Below, in pieces: positions 39,057 through 54,000 of a DNA stretch of 64,000 bases. Position numbers and translations under genes: made by a program. Location of the stretch: contig CALNVZ010003426.1 in NCBI GenBank assembly GCA_940671915.1, forward strand, positions 31,217,815 through 31,281,814, given 5' to 3'. Below the pieces are notes generated by a model that was given only the letters and a program-made list of their open reading frames with translations, had not been told where the DNA came from and searched no databases. Source of the DNA: Paracentrotus lividus. Taxonomy: Eukaryota; Echinodermata; Echinoidea; Camarodonta; Echinidae. Positions within the stretch are counted from its first letter, which is position 1; every line of letters begins with the position of its first letter.

Positions 39057-39098
<42 letters not shown>

Positions 39099-42000
39099 AA
39101 TTCATTGATGTTCATTTAGGCAACACTTGTCCAAGCACTATACTGTTTTGATAAACATTTGATTACTATTTTTAATGTATCTACCAGACTGCATTGTAGG
39201 AAGAGTCATTATGAATGAACTTTGGGTGTATGTCAATAATAATGTAATAATGAAAAAATAAATGAAATAAATAAATAATGAAACTTTGTTGAACAAGTTC
39301 ATGAATTCCTCCAAAAACCTGACACGAAAGAAAAATAGTCTGTATTTTGGTTTAAACAAAAAATTCGCGCCATTCTTTTTCTTGTGGGTATGTGTTATTC
39401 TCGAATGATATACACATGAAAAAAAAAAAACATGTCAAGGAAACTATCCGATGATAAAGCTGTTCGGCCATTCCTCTCCCGCCTTCTGTGGAAAGCGAAG
39501 TGTTGCAAAATAGCCAAAACCCTTAATCAGGGGGTTTTAACACGTGATCAGGGGTTTTCAACTACTTCACGTAGAGCAAAACCACTGATCAGGGGGTTTT
39601 AACTACTGCGTGCAAGAGTTTCTGTGTCTTTGTGGTAGTTAACACCGCTGAACAGTGGTTTCGCTCTCCGCTCAGTAGTTAAAAACTAATAATCAGGGGT
39701 TTGGGGTTATTTTGCAACACTTCTTCTTCTCGAGTCCTTTCTCTCAATTTTTGTTTATTTGTGAATTAGAATGTGATTCAAACTCTGCCAAAGAATATAT
39801 AGTGGGAAGAAGTGGAGCTTTCCACGTTCGGTGTGGTACACACCGTCCGCTGGATCTGATCGGGGTGTTTGTGCGCATTTTGTGCGACTCGAAAAGTTAT
39901 AACGCCAAAACCGATTTTTTCGTTTTTCATATTTAAATTACTAATCTACCTTTTCAAGGCTTTGTGTTTTTGGTTGAGGCAAAGTAAAAAGTTCAAATAT
40001 CATGTTTACAACCTTGATTTCTAAGAAAACCTACCAAATATGTCAGGACTATGTATGATTATGAACTTGAGCGTCAAATTGAGGTTTTGAACGTAAATAC
40101 AGCAATTTAGAAATCAGTGATAGCCCCTGTAATTTCTTTGAAATGACTTGAAAACTGTGGATATTATCCAAATTTAAATAAATTCTTAACATAATCAAGC
40201 ATTGTTCACAGTTGAGACCCCCCTAAAAAGTCAGTCTATGCCTCCTTTTGCAGATGGTAGATCGCCTATGTTTAAATCGTAAAACCACGTTTTTAAAATG
40301 GTAATTATCCCTTTTCTCATTGAACGATTGGAATGCTAATCTATAAAATTTGATAATTTTCTAGTAACAATTAAGCATTTTGAACTCTTGAACACCCCCT
40401 AAAAAAGTCAGTGACTATTTGCCCCTTTTGAGCATGAAAAACTTGCCGCCTGTGGGTTATAACACGTAGGCCTATGGACTTACGCGAATATTTGAACTTG
40501 ATTACGATTCCCCTTTTTTTTCTTGAAATGACTGAAATGTCGTTTTATCAAATTTAATTAATTTCCTAATAACCATGCAATTTTAAACTCTTTGAAGACC
40601 TCCCAAAAAAGTCAGTGAGCTACTGCTCTCCTTGCAGAACCGAAAATATGGTAAAGCCGTATGTTTAACACGTAAAACACATTTTTTCAAAATGTATAAT
40701 TCCCTTATTTTCTTTAAACGATTGCAAATGTTTAATTGTAAACAAATCGAATAAATTCTCTAGTATATAAGGCCTTTAAACTCTTTGAGACCTCCCAAAA
40801 AAGTCAGTGACTATGCTCCTTTTTGGGGTTTCTCTTTTGAAAAATAAGCTCATCTCTAATGTTGACAAGTGTTTCTGCGCATGGCGCGTGAACATAATTA
40901 TTTTCGGAAGCGCCAGATTTTGGTAAGGAACAACCTTATCATTACATATTTGGGGTTCAGAGGCAAGGGTTATTGTTCGTTGTTACAATATAGATGGCTT
41001 AAGGTTTCATCTTATTGAATATTTTCAACTTGATTAAGTCTTAATTGTAATAAACAAAAATTCTTAAGCCGATATAAAACACTGATGTATGGTCCAAGCA
41101 GTTGCCAATCGAAGACCGCGACGCCGACGGAACCGCGGGGAGAGTATGGGGGCGGCGGGTGAGTTATTACTTGTCGGTTAACGTGGACTAGGTAGGGTTA
41201 TTACTACCCCCGGAGTTGGCCCAGGACCCTGATGGATGGTGTAGGTAAGATTGTGGTGAAATTGCCACAGACCCTCAAATGTAGAGTTGAAATGTGTGAT
41301 TCTTATTGCAGGAGCTGGACATATTGCACTAAATGTTATATTTGAATCATGTAATGCTATTAGAATATTCCTACGATCAATATTGATAGAAGAATAGCTT
41401 ATTCGAACATATGTTTTAGCTTCTGAGACAAACAAGCCAAGCAGGCATTTCTTTCGTTAATATGCGGGCAACACCCACCCCCCCCACCTACATAGTAAAC
41501 TGTTAATGACATTGTTATGAATGATTTCAGTATTTATCAAATAACATTGCACGATTATATTGTAACAATTTTTATGATCTGTTAGATCAAGAGTGGGCAA
41601 AAGCAGATTGATAGGAATGACCTGTAGACGTCCCTTACCTATATCTGCATCGATATCAGTTTGTTTGTGAGAAGCACTTCCAGCATCACCGTTTCTATAG
41701 ATCTACTGTAAGTAGTGCACTAGTGGACTTTGTAGGCGTATGGCAAAATTGTATTATGTGAAGAGTCCTTGTCAAATATATGTTTTTATAAAAAAAAAAT
41801 CATAGCCTTCCTGTGTCTTTAAGATGAATTGTTAGTGTGAAGTTCAGCCAGGGTATATAATTGATGTTATTAAAAAGACTGCCATGCAAACTACATTTCA
41901 TTTATGACCTTTCCATTTAGCTTCATTTGGAACGTCACATCAAATTGATTCTGCAGCACTATGGTTGTACATCTTAATATATATTTGGCTGAAAGTTTTA

Positions 42001-45000
42001 GTAGTTAAAAGTAAATATTTTTCAATCTGCAGTTGTGTTGAGTAGATTATCTATCTGTGGAATGTTTATATGTGTGTGTAATACTGCCAAGCCAACAATG
42101 TGCATACATCAAAGTGCTTTATATTAGAGTAGTAACATTCATCATGTTTATATTGAATGGAACTATTTGATATAGAGCTTCCAAATGAAAACTCCATAGG
42201 CCCACCCAGACCAGGACTGATATTGTTAACTTATAAATCAATGAAGGATTGCGAACCAAATTAGATTTTATAGATGTTAGTGTGTGATAAAGAAGTCTAA
42301 TAGTGATACAATTTATAATAAGAGCAGATATGTTCATATATAAGTACAATGTGATTAACAAAAGAACATAAATAATATTAATGCATTCTTGCAAGCACAG
42401 GCTGTACGACCAAAATTGCTCTGAAATCAAATTATTTAACAGCATATAGTTACATATCGATGGATGTTATTTTAAAAGATACTTTCACCTTTATACTTAA
42501 CTAGTCAGTAGGCTCTTAATATATATTGCTTCCTTCAGTCTGTAAACATAAAGTATATTGCTCTATTTTTGCAAAGACTAGATATCATTTGGATATTTCA
42601 TTTTGCAAATTAGTTTATTTTTGAAAAAATATACCAAGAAATAAAGAAATGTGGCATAGTTTATGATTTTTCAAAAGCTGAAAGCTCACTTTCCAGGCTA
42701 TAATTATTTGTATATTATAATTTTGTTTGAATGTACATTACAAGTACTATGTAGTTCATTATGCTGGTCTCTCTTAGATAGGTACTTTCACAAAAACATT
42801 GAAATGCCCGAACAGTGTTAAATATGCGCTGAAAATGTCTGGAACATCTCACACTCTTTAACATAAAAATATTTAACTTGTGTGGAAAAACAATCCTTGT
42901 GAAAAAAGAGACAAAACTAGTATAAATAATACTCTCAAATTTGTGTAGAACTTTTGATCCCTGTTTACTTTTTTTTTCTTTTGAAGAGTGTGGCAATGTG
43001 AGATTACTCGATATTTTCACATTTTATGGTAGTTGAACTTATTATATCCCCATGTATTAGTCCAAAAGTGATCCTCTTTGAAGAGAAAAGCTTGAAAAGG
43101 GTAATATTTATACTAAATATATTGTTCTGTATTGCATTGAGTTCAATGCAAAATGTGCCAATTTATGCACTAAAATTTGTGAGGCATGAATGTGGGACTG
43201 CAATATATGAATGGGGGTACCTATATTAGATTTGATAATTTTTTTGAATAATAATTTGGCACTGTGCCGGATAGTTATTACTAATAATAACACTGTTTTA
43301 ACAGATAATGTTTTCCAATATATACTAAGCCTCTTTGCCTCGAATGGGCCTGAACATGTTGTCCTAACACCATAGAACATGAAGTTGTTTGTCTTTTTTT
43401 ACCATCAGGTTTGGTAAAGAGAATGGAATTGAGAAGTAAAGTAGGGCTACATGTGAGAAAGCTAAGAGAAAGATTTAGAGAGAGAGAGAGGGAGAGAGAG
43501 AGAGAGAGAGAAGGGTGGGGGGGGCCACTGAACACACTCAAAAAAAAACTCGAGGGGAGCAGAGGCGAACCACGTGTTTTATGCAAACGGAGCTGAAAAT
43601 CTGTCTCGTATCCTTTCAGGTGTTCTTTATAAGAGTTTAATTCTGAAACTAATGTTTTATTAATATCATTAGTTTATTATTATTTGTTTAGTTATTTATG
43701 TTAGGCCAGTTTATTAATGTTGTTTATCCGTTTTGGGGGGGTGGAGGAGGGATGGGGCACCAGGGCGAGCTTGTGTCAACGAAGACCAAGTCATTACGTA
43801 ATAATACTTACAATATATATATGACATAATATTATTATAGAAATAACTGTATATATAATACGGTAACTTTAGCTCCATCTCAATCAATGGACAACAAAAT
43901 AGAAATCTGAATACTTAAGCGGAAATTGAATAACTGGGAGCGGGAAAGGCCGTGGAGGGGAATGTTGCGCTTATATACCATAGTAATCGTCTTTCTCTCG
44001 AAAGACCTAAGAAAACCCAAATAAACAAATCGGCATACACCTTAAAGTAACCTAGAATCTAACAGGCCAAAATGAGAGATTACATTGGAACAGTGTTAAC
44101 AAATACAATGAAAAATACAGAAAATAAATTCGGAAGAGCATCCTATAGGAAACCGCCATGCAATAGTGTCCCGCCCCCGCCCCATCCCCGCCAATCTCCA
44201 CCTACAGCTAGTCGCCAACTCAATGTTCTGAGGGCCACTATTAGTATATAATGCGCTTTAATACCAATTTAAGCCATGTAAATTTAAATACGTTAATCCA
44301 ACAACAACGTTCACAATATAAAAGCGTGGAAAATGAAGACATTAGTTCTGATGAAGGTCTATATTCACCCACCATACTTCGTACGACGTATAAAGCTCAA
44401 GTGTCTTGAAAACAGAAACATCTATATCGAAGAACGACACAATACAAGTTCGCCGGTATCGAGCGAAACTCGCACCTCTCCGTTAATATCTCTCGCATAG
44501 ACAACAGGACCAAAGAAAAATATAAAACCCCAATAAAATGTCATAGGACAGCTGAAATAATAGACCTAGAGACCAACTAGAAAGTCATGACTGGGGTTAT
44601 GGGTCCAAACAACCTGGAACCAATAAGACCCATAGAACATTCAACTCTGGTTAGGTCCAATACAGGGCCAGAAAACCCAATTTAGTATTGACCTCATCGT
44701 CATCTGTGGGTCCATAGGATCTGAATATCCATTGAATAAGGTCCTATTGAAATACAATTGACATTCTATGCACTGAAACCATTCAAAATCCAACAGAACA
44801 ACCATTAAAACCAATAAGACAATTTTCTGTTGTTTCTAAATGAGCCTACCGGAGATTAATGGAAATTACCGAACCTGGGGAGTCTCGCTGAAAAAATCAT
44901 AGTTGCATAAAAGAACTAAGTCATTCATGTTCGCCTGGCCCGCTTTCGATAATATAATTCTTTGTTAGGTTAACGAGTATGGCCCTTCGCTCTTAAATAT

Positions 45001-48000
45001 GGCGACTGGTATCGGAACGTTGTAAAATGATCACCGAACCCCCCCCCCATAAGAGGTGGGGGTATTAAAACAAGAGAGATAGAATACACAAAAATCAACC
45101 AGGCGATAATAGACATCTGTCACGTAATAAGACGCGAGGACGATCAAAACATGACAATCTTACATCCAAAAGAGTAATGGTTTCCAGTTGAGCAGAGTTG
45201 GAACTTTCCAATTTAACCCACCCAGAACCCGTAGTACAAATACTCTCTGACAGTACCGTATCATTCCCTCGTCGAGAGTGACAAAACTTCGAGAAAATTC
45301 CTTGCCCAAACCGAAACCCCACTAGAAAGGTCTTCATGTTCTTTCCGGTCGAGNNNNNNNNNNNNNNNNNNNNNNNNNNNNNNNNNNNNNNNNNNNNNNN
45401 NNNNNNNNNNNNNNNNNNNNNNNNNNNNNNNNNNNNNNNNNNNNNNNNNNNNNNNNNNNNNNNNNNNNNNNNNNNNNNNNNNNNNNNNNNNNNNNNNNNN
45501 NNNNNNNNNNNNNNNNNNNNNNNNNNNNNNNNNNNNNNNNNNNNNNNNNNNNNNNNNNNNNNNNNNNNNNNNNNNNNNNNNNNNNNNNNNNNNNNNNNNN
45601 GAACATGAAGTGCATGCTTCGAGGAAGTATGAGATGACTGCACTTCTTTCAATGAGCTGCCTTCTGAAAGATGGTGCTTATCCCTCCTTGACGGGTATTG
45701 CATACCAAAATGGCTCAGTCAACGTCGCGCAAATCCGTCGTACAGTTACCGTCGTCCAATAGCGGCTTCACGTACGATAGGGAGAATGCAACTAACCGCC
45801 ATTGAGGAACAATAAGGAGTTAAAGGTGGTATGGAGGAGAGGTCTCTTCAAATACTCCGATAACGTCCAAACCCTAGATTCTCCTTCGGTTCATCCTAGA
45901 ACTCGCTCGATCCCTTCGATAGAAACAGAGTTGACGCCCACCCCCCCGCCTCATAAGTGTTGAAAACGAAGGAAAAGATAAAAAGTATCAAAATGTTTGA
46001 GTGTTAGGTCTCTCCCTCTCTCCCCCCTCGATGGTTTTATACCTGCTTGAAATGGATGTAGCATATACTGCATGAGCAAGCTTTGCTTAATATTTTAAAA
46101 TGGGGTGCAACTTAGAGAGGAAGGCAAGCACCAATTCCTCGCACCAATAGAGCCCTTATGCCCTTGAGCTTACTGAAAGTTCATCTGCAGAATTAATCCT
46201 GTCCTGTGGGGGTAGAGTCAGCCATGACTTCAAAGATTAGACCCCATCACTCAACAGTGAATTGGGTAGGGACCATTAACAGGATTTTCCCTTTGAAACA
46301 CTTATATATATTCACATCCTCTGGAATACAGTGTATAAAGAAATGTGAGTGTGCCTGTTTTGATCTGGATCTGGCTGTAGTGAGATGTATTATTGTTGAG
46401 TACATAAGCTTGCCAAGAACTAAATGTTACAGGACATCTTAAGGGAAATCCGTATATATTATTGAATTTTTACTTTTATTTTTATATTTATACCGTTTAA
46501 AAATACGAAAATGCATGACCTTGATAAAAATTACGAAATGATGAGATTCGCCCTATTACAATTCATATCATGTAATTTATATTAACCAGAAAGGACTATT
46601 ACGGATTCAGGACGTGTTAATATTAGCATGTTGGTAATTAAGTGATATACCATGTAGTAATTAAAGGTTATCTAAACGTGAAGCGTTCAGAAACCAAAGG
46701 GTTAAAAGTAAAAATAGTATGGTTCTATTAAAGTTAGGGCTTGATTACAGGTGAGTATAACGTACGTTTTACGTATGCACATAATTAAGAAAGCAAATTA
46801 CTCATGAAATACCGGTGTTTCCCATCGCAGGCATACAATCGAATATGTGAAGGCGATTGAATAGGATTTCCATATATCAAGTGAGTACACATGCACCGGT
46901 TGAATCTTAGTGCATCTACATTGCAATTATAGTTTAATGGTTATTTAAACAAGATTAACGAAAGACGAAAACAAGTGCATATCCTGCAGTTAGTGAGTAC
47001 ATGGACAGTGATGTGGATGGTTATAAGTAAGCAATTCACACATTAGGCGGATTTTTAAAATGGTATTACTCTGATTTGTGGTCGCATAGTGTCTTAAACC
47101 CTTTGTGAATTGTATTGTGTGTTGAATGTGTTGCAGTGTATGTTATGAATCGCTGAATGCGAGCTTGTTCGAAACTGTTAGTCTGCTCCTTCTTCCTAGG
47201 CTAGAGTCTCCATTATAAAATTATTGGACCTCAGGGATACGGGACCAGGCATCTACGTGCCCCAACCGGAAGCCCTTAAAGCCTGAAGGACTATAACTCA
47301 TAAGCTATTATCTCTGTCTTCCTCCTTCGGTCCGTGTGCTATACGTTCGCTTAGGATCTCAAACTTGTATTACTGAAATATAATCTAGTAAGTATACAAT
47401 TTATAAATTATATTATTATTATAGATATTAGTTTATTATTATTATATGAAATATTTACCCTTATTTATTTCGCCATATTGTTTAATCGGAGGGCTGGAAT
47501 TGATATCCCTTCCATTATCGGGCCAACCATACCCTAACACCTTTACTCGCTTGAAAGGAATGCGGTAAAAGGAATGCGGGCTGTAAGACAAGTACACTTT
47601 AAGTGTATAACTATGGACTGGAATAAAAGCTATACTTCTTCAGTTCCTAGTAAGGCACAGTAGGTAAGATATTATATTATAATTATTTAACTATTAAGAG
47701 CAAATATAAATATTTTGGAGGGGGGAGGGAGGTTCTCGTATCACGAAAAAGAAGAGTCCAGTTTGTGTGGTGCATTACATAACATGAACCTGGCTATTTC
47801 ACCTTCATATTTTCTAACTTCCTATTGATACTATTGATACATTACTTGGGCACTTCTTCAAGACACGATGAAAAAAAATAAACCACGCAAGCAAAGAAAG
47901 AAATTTGATAACGATATGTTAACTGTTGGCGGATTTTGTAAGTATTGACTCAAGTCAATTGTGGTGTATTTTATTTTTCATTATCTTATTATTTAGCGAC

Positions 48001-51000
48001 AGCTTAAACTCATATATTATATTCAGTTATTCACTTATAAGTTGTCTATTGTCATTTAATGTTAATTGGCTTAGCTTATTTATATATGTTGTTTTGTAAT
48101 ATACTTTGACATGATTATTTTATATCATAAGTTGTTGTTGGATTAATTCGGCTATTTTGGCCGATAATGGAAAGTTAGTCATGAATAAACGCATTTAGAA
48201 TTTTGTGTAATTTTGTGGGTATATTTTTAATTTTTATATACCTTGGAGATATAAACAAGATCAACAATCATAACGTTCCCAATACATTAGTTACCATTCA
48301 GTTTGATCACTTCCTCCAGAATTGATGTGGGTAAATTTTCGTTCTCCTTAATTGGGAGTTAAATACATGTAAGGGTTCTACATAGAATATCAGAAAAGTA
48401 AATCTATTGTTTGATAGTAAAATAGTTCCGGCTTCTGCCACGTAATTCGGTTTTATGAGGTGTAGGATTGAACTTTTTTGAGTTAGGCAATGGTAAATCT
48501 ATCCAAATTTTAGAGGATCATGGTCTTTAAAAAATAAAAATTAATTAAAAAAAAGAATATCTTTGGGGAGTCGGAACTCGAGGTCCTCTGGGATGGATGG
48601 TTGATCCTCATATCCATCACATACGGGCCCAGTATTACTGATAGCGACAACATTTGTTTTTTATTTAAATGAACTAAACTAGGATATTATTGAGGTAGCA
48701 CGTTCAATGGGTTTATTTTTTAGATGTAATTTTTATATCGGTTACTGGAAAATAAAAACAGAATTTTCATAAACGACTTGGAATACAATACGGGACCTTT
48801 ATTCCGAACTGTGATCCGCCTTACCCATTTAGATAGCCGTCATTTCGAGGTTATCTTATTAAATATAAGATTGCGACAGTCGAAAATATATACAGAACAC
48901 ATCCGGTGCTTTATTTGCCGCATTATGCTTTTCTTCTTTTTTTTTTCTCTTCTTCTCTTTCTCCCGCCTTTTATATTGGGGGGGGGAGCTGTGGCCGTGC
49001 TCATCGGCATCCGCACTCCGCCTCCTGTGGAGTCCGGCTGCTTGCTGCAAAATCTGCTACTAAAACTTTGAACTAAAAGACTTCGGTATATGTTGTGGTT
49101 TATAACTTACCTTTTTTAACTAAATTTTGGAGAATGTTTGACCTCTGTAAAGCGCATTTTATTTGGGAAAGACTGAAATCACAGCTATTCGTAGCTAGAG
49201 TACATAACCTGGAACTGCGTAGTCGACATAATGCCTACGCCTATAGGCTGTTCTATTGAAACACGGACTACTGCAGAGGCCGGCACGGCACTGCGTAGAC
49301 CAGGCCGTTGCATGTCAAGATTAGTTAGATCGATAAGTTTTCAGCAGAAAATTAGCCTGCGTTAAAAGCTGTACATCTGATTCTAAGCCACTTAATACTG
49401 ACATAGATAAGAGAATGGATATGAGTTCTGTCACTTGAGAACGTTTGTTCCTCGGTTGAGAAGCCAATTATGCCGTTCTGTGTTTACAATAATAACCGTT
49501 CAACACAAAGTTAAAATGTATCGACGACATGTGGGCAAATTGCGTATTGGTGATTTTGGCTCAAAAAGATTTTCTAAGAGCATAAGCGCAGATTTCTGCA
49601 AATTGGAAAAATAGTGAATATTGTATCTCTGATAGAGATTCGTCAACCGTGAAATTATTTCTAACACGTGATCACCAGATTTTAGCCAAATACATATCTA
49701 TTCACTTACTCCATGAATATATTCATATATAGGAAGCTAATTCTTCTTTGTCATCCACAGATCATTACTTCTTTTATTTGTGTTGTTGAGTAGTATTTTG
49801 AGCAACAACCCACATGCCAAAATACATTGGACGAAGACATTTCTTAAGTTAATCTATTGGTAAATTGTATTCTGTCCATTTATTTTCTCGGACATGCCAC
49901 CGCAGCTGAAGCGATTGATGGGAAGATTCGACTCTAGCACCACACTCGCATGAGCTTCTGTGAACATCAGACAAGACAGGTAAAATGTCCAACGTAAAAA
50001 GATGTTAACTTGTGAGTCCCTAGATTTTTAATAGTTATGCATCTGATGGTCGTATCATGTGTTTCTCGTAAGAATTTATCCGTGCTTTTGTCTTTGTTTA
50101 TGTTTGTTTTATTTGGTTTTTGTTTGCTGTCGCAGATACTCGTTAATCACTGTTAAGAACTACTCTGTGCTCAAAGTAAAATGGTACAAGGATGGAGAAA
50201 TTTTTTTGTCTTTATAGTAGAAGATTATATAACAAGCTGATATCCGCCCTTTAGATAGTGTTGTCAGCCAGGAAATCAAACTTTCTTGGCAATTTTTTTT
50301 TCATTTCAATTTGTGTTTTAGTGGATTTGAGATTATGACTAGGTTGGTCCCTAGCTAATCAAGAAGTCCATTTTCGCACGCCGTCCCAGGCCTTGGTGTA
50401 TAGGTTTTGGCATAATGGGCCATTAAATTACTCAAGGTTTGCGGAGTCCGCGTTCTTGCCTTCGTACGCAGCAAGATTTAGCACTACTCCTTTGAATTAT
50501 TATCGAGAAGCAAGTTATACAGAAGCAAACCAGCGTATGCAGGCAGGGAAAATCTTTTGGCTTGTCGAAATGGCCTACCTACAGTATCACCAAGCCACTT
50601 ATTTGAAAATATTTCACAACCTAATATTTTTTCGACTCTGTACCTCATGTGTTTCAACTTACAGACTGTATAAAAACCGATATGAAAACTGTTTTAAATT
50701 CCTTGGCAAAGCTTAAATTAATTCCACACTTCTTCGCCTATCTTCCAATGGTGGAGCACAAAAATATAATACCCCAGTGGGCGTGATCTAGGCGGGGCGC
50801 CTACCCCCTCTTATATTTTTAAATACACTGCAATTGACTGTCCTCATACGTTCATATCGGAAAAATTTCGATTCCGTCCTTAATTGTGTTTTCATAATTG
50901 TTGCGGGATGTCGCCCTCGTATATAAAAGCTTCCTGTAACCTGCCACTTGTTAAGTGATATGTAATTATACATACTTCTCGAACCTGTCAATACAGAGAA

Positions 51001-54000
51001 AAAGGCTGGATGTCTTAAATTCTGTGATCATAGAAAGAAGAAAATAACTATTGATTATATATCAATCCTATTACGAGACGTATAGGGAATTTTGTTTTTG
51101 TGGTCAAGCCCTAGCATGCGTGGTAATTTTTATTTTTATCTCTCTTTTTTTTTTTATTAAACGAGTATGTTTACCTGTTTAGAATAGTTCTTGATATTGA
51201 TTTATTCTGTATTCTTGTCGAAATGAAACCCAAGCAAACATAAACAAAACCTATATTATAAGAGAACCATTTGACATGCTGTGAACTTTATTTATTTCGT
51301 GTATCTAGTAACGTGGGAATCAAGCGGATTGCAGAATCCGACGCTAAATCAGTGAACGGTTGACATGCATCAGCTACTGAGTGATCTACATGACTATTTG
51401 CCATCTTAGTGAGCTTAGTTCCATGTAATTAACTGTTATATGAATCCTTGTTAGCTTTCTTCTTTTTTTTATAATGTTAATTGCCAGTGAACACGCAGCT
51501 TATATATTTTGACAAGCAACCCGGTATTCGCATCATTAATTAAAAGAATACAGAAGTTATAAATCAGATAAACCGAAGTGGATTAGACTCTTTTTGGATT
51601 ATGGTAATCTTATACGAAAACACAATATAATAAACTTTTTATTGTTTATAAAAGATTGTTATTACACGAGGATATGGCTAAAAACATCATGGGGTTTACA
51701 GTAGCGGACGCTAGAGATCCAGTCGAGTCAACCAGGGATACATCACAAAGTGGCTTATATACGTGCCCACAAGAGCGTAAACGTGAATAGAGCGGCTTAT
51801 TTGGGTTCCCGGGGACAATTGGGCCTCGCGAAATGCAATCGTAGTATTTTCATTTTCTTGGATCACGCTCGCCTGGTTTAGAAAACACTTAGTTCTTATT
51901 TTAGTATCCCTCAACATATTATTTCCCTTAAGGCCAGTTTTGCATTTTTCTAATTTCATACGTTATTTTCTATTTTGTTATGTGATATGTATTTGCTTGT
52001 AGCATGTCGTGTCGAATTGAATAAATATATAAATATTAATAAAATAATATATAAATAATAATAATAATAATACTAAGAATATAATACCATGTATTAATAA
52101 TAATAATAATAATATATAGATATATAGTGAATGAATATAACAATACATAATAATAATTAATGATAAAGTAATAAATATATGACGGAATCCCTATTATTGT
52201 CCTCATGCTATCTGCCAGGATGGTGATTCAAAGAAGGTACATTCTAACTCTGGATGGTCTTGGGATTTCTGTCACACACGGTGTTATCTGGGTCTTGCTT
52301 ATAGAATTCATCACTCCAGGTGGAGCAGTATTTGTTCTTGTTTTATTTATGTTGATAAATATCAGAAAGTAGAATAAAATGGTCCAATGGTTTCCCACCA
52401 TTTAGATTACGAAAATATACAAATCTTTCTGCATGTTTAAGATTGTGTGCAGTCCTTCAGTTGCGTTCAACTTAGACCGATTCACAGTTGAAATAATAGC
52501 TCAGTGAATTAATATGTGTTTCTTATAAGTAGGCAACAGGCAAGAATTCAAGATACATAAAGCTGATAATTTTAGTTTTCAATTGATTATTGTGGGTGTT
52601 TTTACGCTGAGCCCTCCGAGGAGTGACAAAGTGGCGCAATCGGACACTATCTGCCCCATTTGGTTCACACTTATTAATGGCTGGTTTAAGTGTGTTTTTT
52701 CCTATTTGAAACCAAGTAGGGCTCCTAGCGATGGTTGTTCTGTGTACTTGATGTATAGGATCCTGTTAGATATTTCTTGGTAGTATAAAATGTGATATTT
52801 CTTGTCTGATCTTTTTACTTCAAATACATGAACTGATAAACTTTTTCCAAACATAATGTAATTAACTACGTTTCTAAGTAACGAAAAGGGTAAACTAAAT
52901 TGGATAAATTTAGAACCTTTCAAAAAAATTAATATTTTCATTCTTGCACTTACTATCGAAACGTTTCTTAGACAGCTGCTACACTAGTGGTTGTAATTTT
53001 CATCGCCACATTCTGATGGTCGACCATTTTTTTTTGTTTGCCTGATTATCACCTTCTTTTCCGTGTATTAACGCGATTGAAAGTAGGTAAATCTGCAGAT
53101 TTATAACTCATTGTCCTCTTGATGGAATTGATGCGAACCCCACTTGTCAATTGACGATTGTAATGTTGGTCATTTGAAACAGGATCAGTAGCAGTGAATA
53201 ATAAAGTAGATTTACTTTTCATAATATAAGGACTTGTCTCAAAATTTTATTGAACGACGAATAGAAAATATAAACCAATTATAAACCCACTGACTATATT
53301 TAGACAATATACATGCAATCGCTTGGAGTTGTCCATGGTGAGTTGTTGTTGACTTCAGCACAAGTTAAAAGCTTCATATAACACCATGACAGACAATGTA
53401 CCCGAATTGGCGTTTCATACTTGTGATAATAAAATGTCAATTTGCTTTGCTATTAACAATTGATAGAAAGAGACACCAAATAAAACATAAGTATAATACG
53501 CATGGCGCTCCACATGTTAGTTTTGTTTGTTTGTTTTATTTTTGCGATTTGTGGTTGTCGACCAACAGAACTACAAGATCCATTAACCGTGACAATTTTT
53601 CTTCTATTTTCATTATATGTTAAAATGAGAAATAAATCTATTTCGAGTTGTTTCATAGTCAATATCTGGTCCTGTCATATACTTCATGGTGACGTCTAGG
53701 CTAGCAAGTTGATCTTTTGTGATCTCGTATGAGGTCGTTACATCTTACTACCTGTCGAGATGATCCAGGTCTATTGATTCGTGGTTAACTCTAGCAATCC
53801 TGGTTTTATGGCATGAAAACGGAAATGGACGTGGTGGGAGTTTATTTCAAAATGCTTATATGACTTGTAGAGGTCCATCATGGGACCACTCTGGGGTTTG
53901 AATACTGCCGGCCTCCGTTTTAATTCTTAAGAATTCAGGTTACATTCGGTTTTAATTATTTGACTGATGCTGCTGAAATTAACATTCAGGGCCGGAATAC

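Noticed and set aside
45095-45703. Long minus-strand frame
   Set aside because: Mostly runs through the N gap.
50393-50716. 107-codon plus-strand frame with many aromatic residues
   Set aside because: No recognised domain, no conserved context; length is compatible with chance in this large intron.
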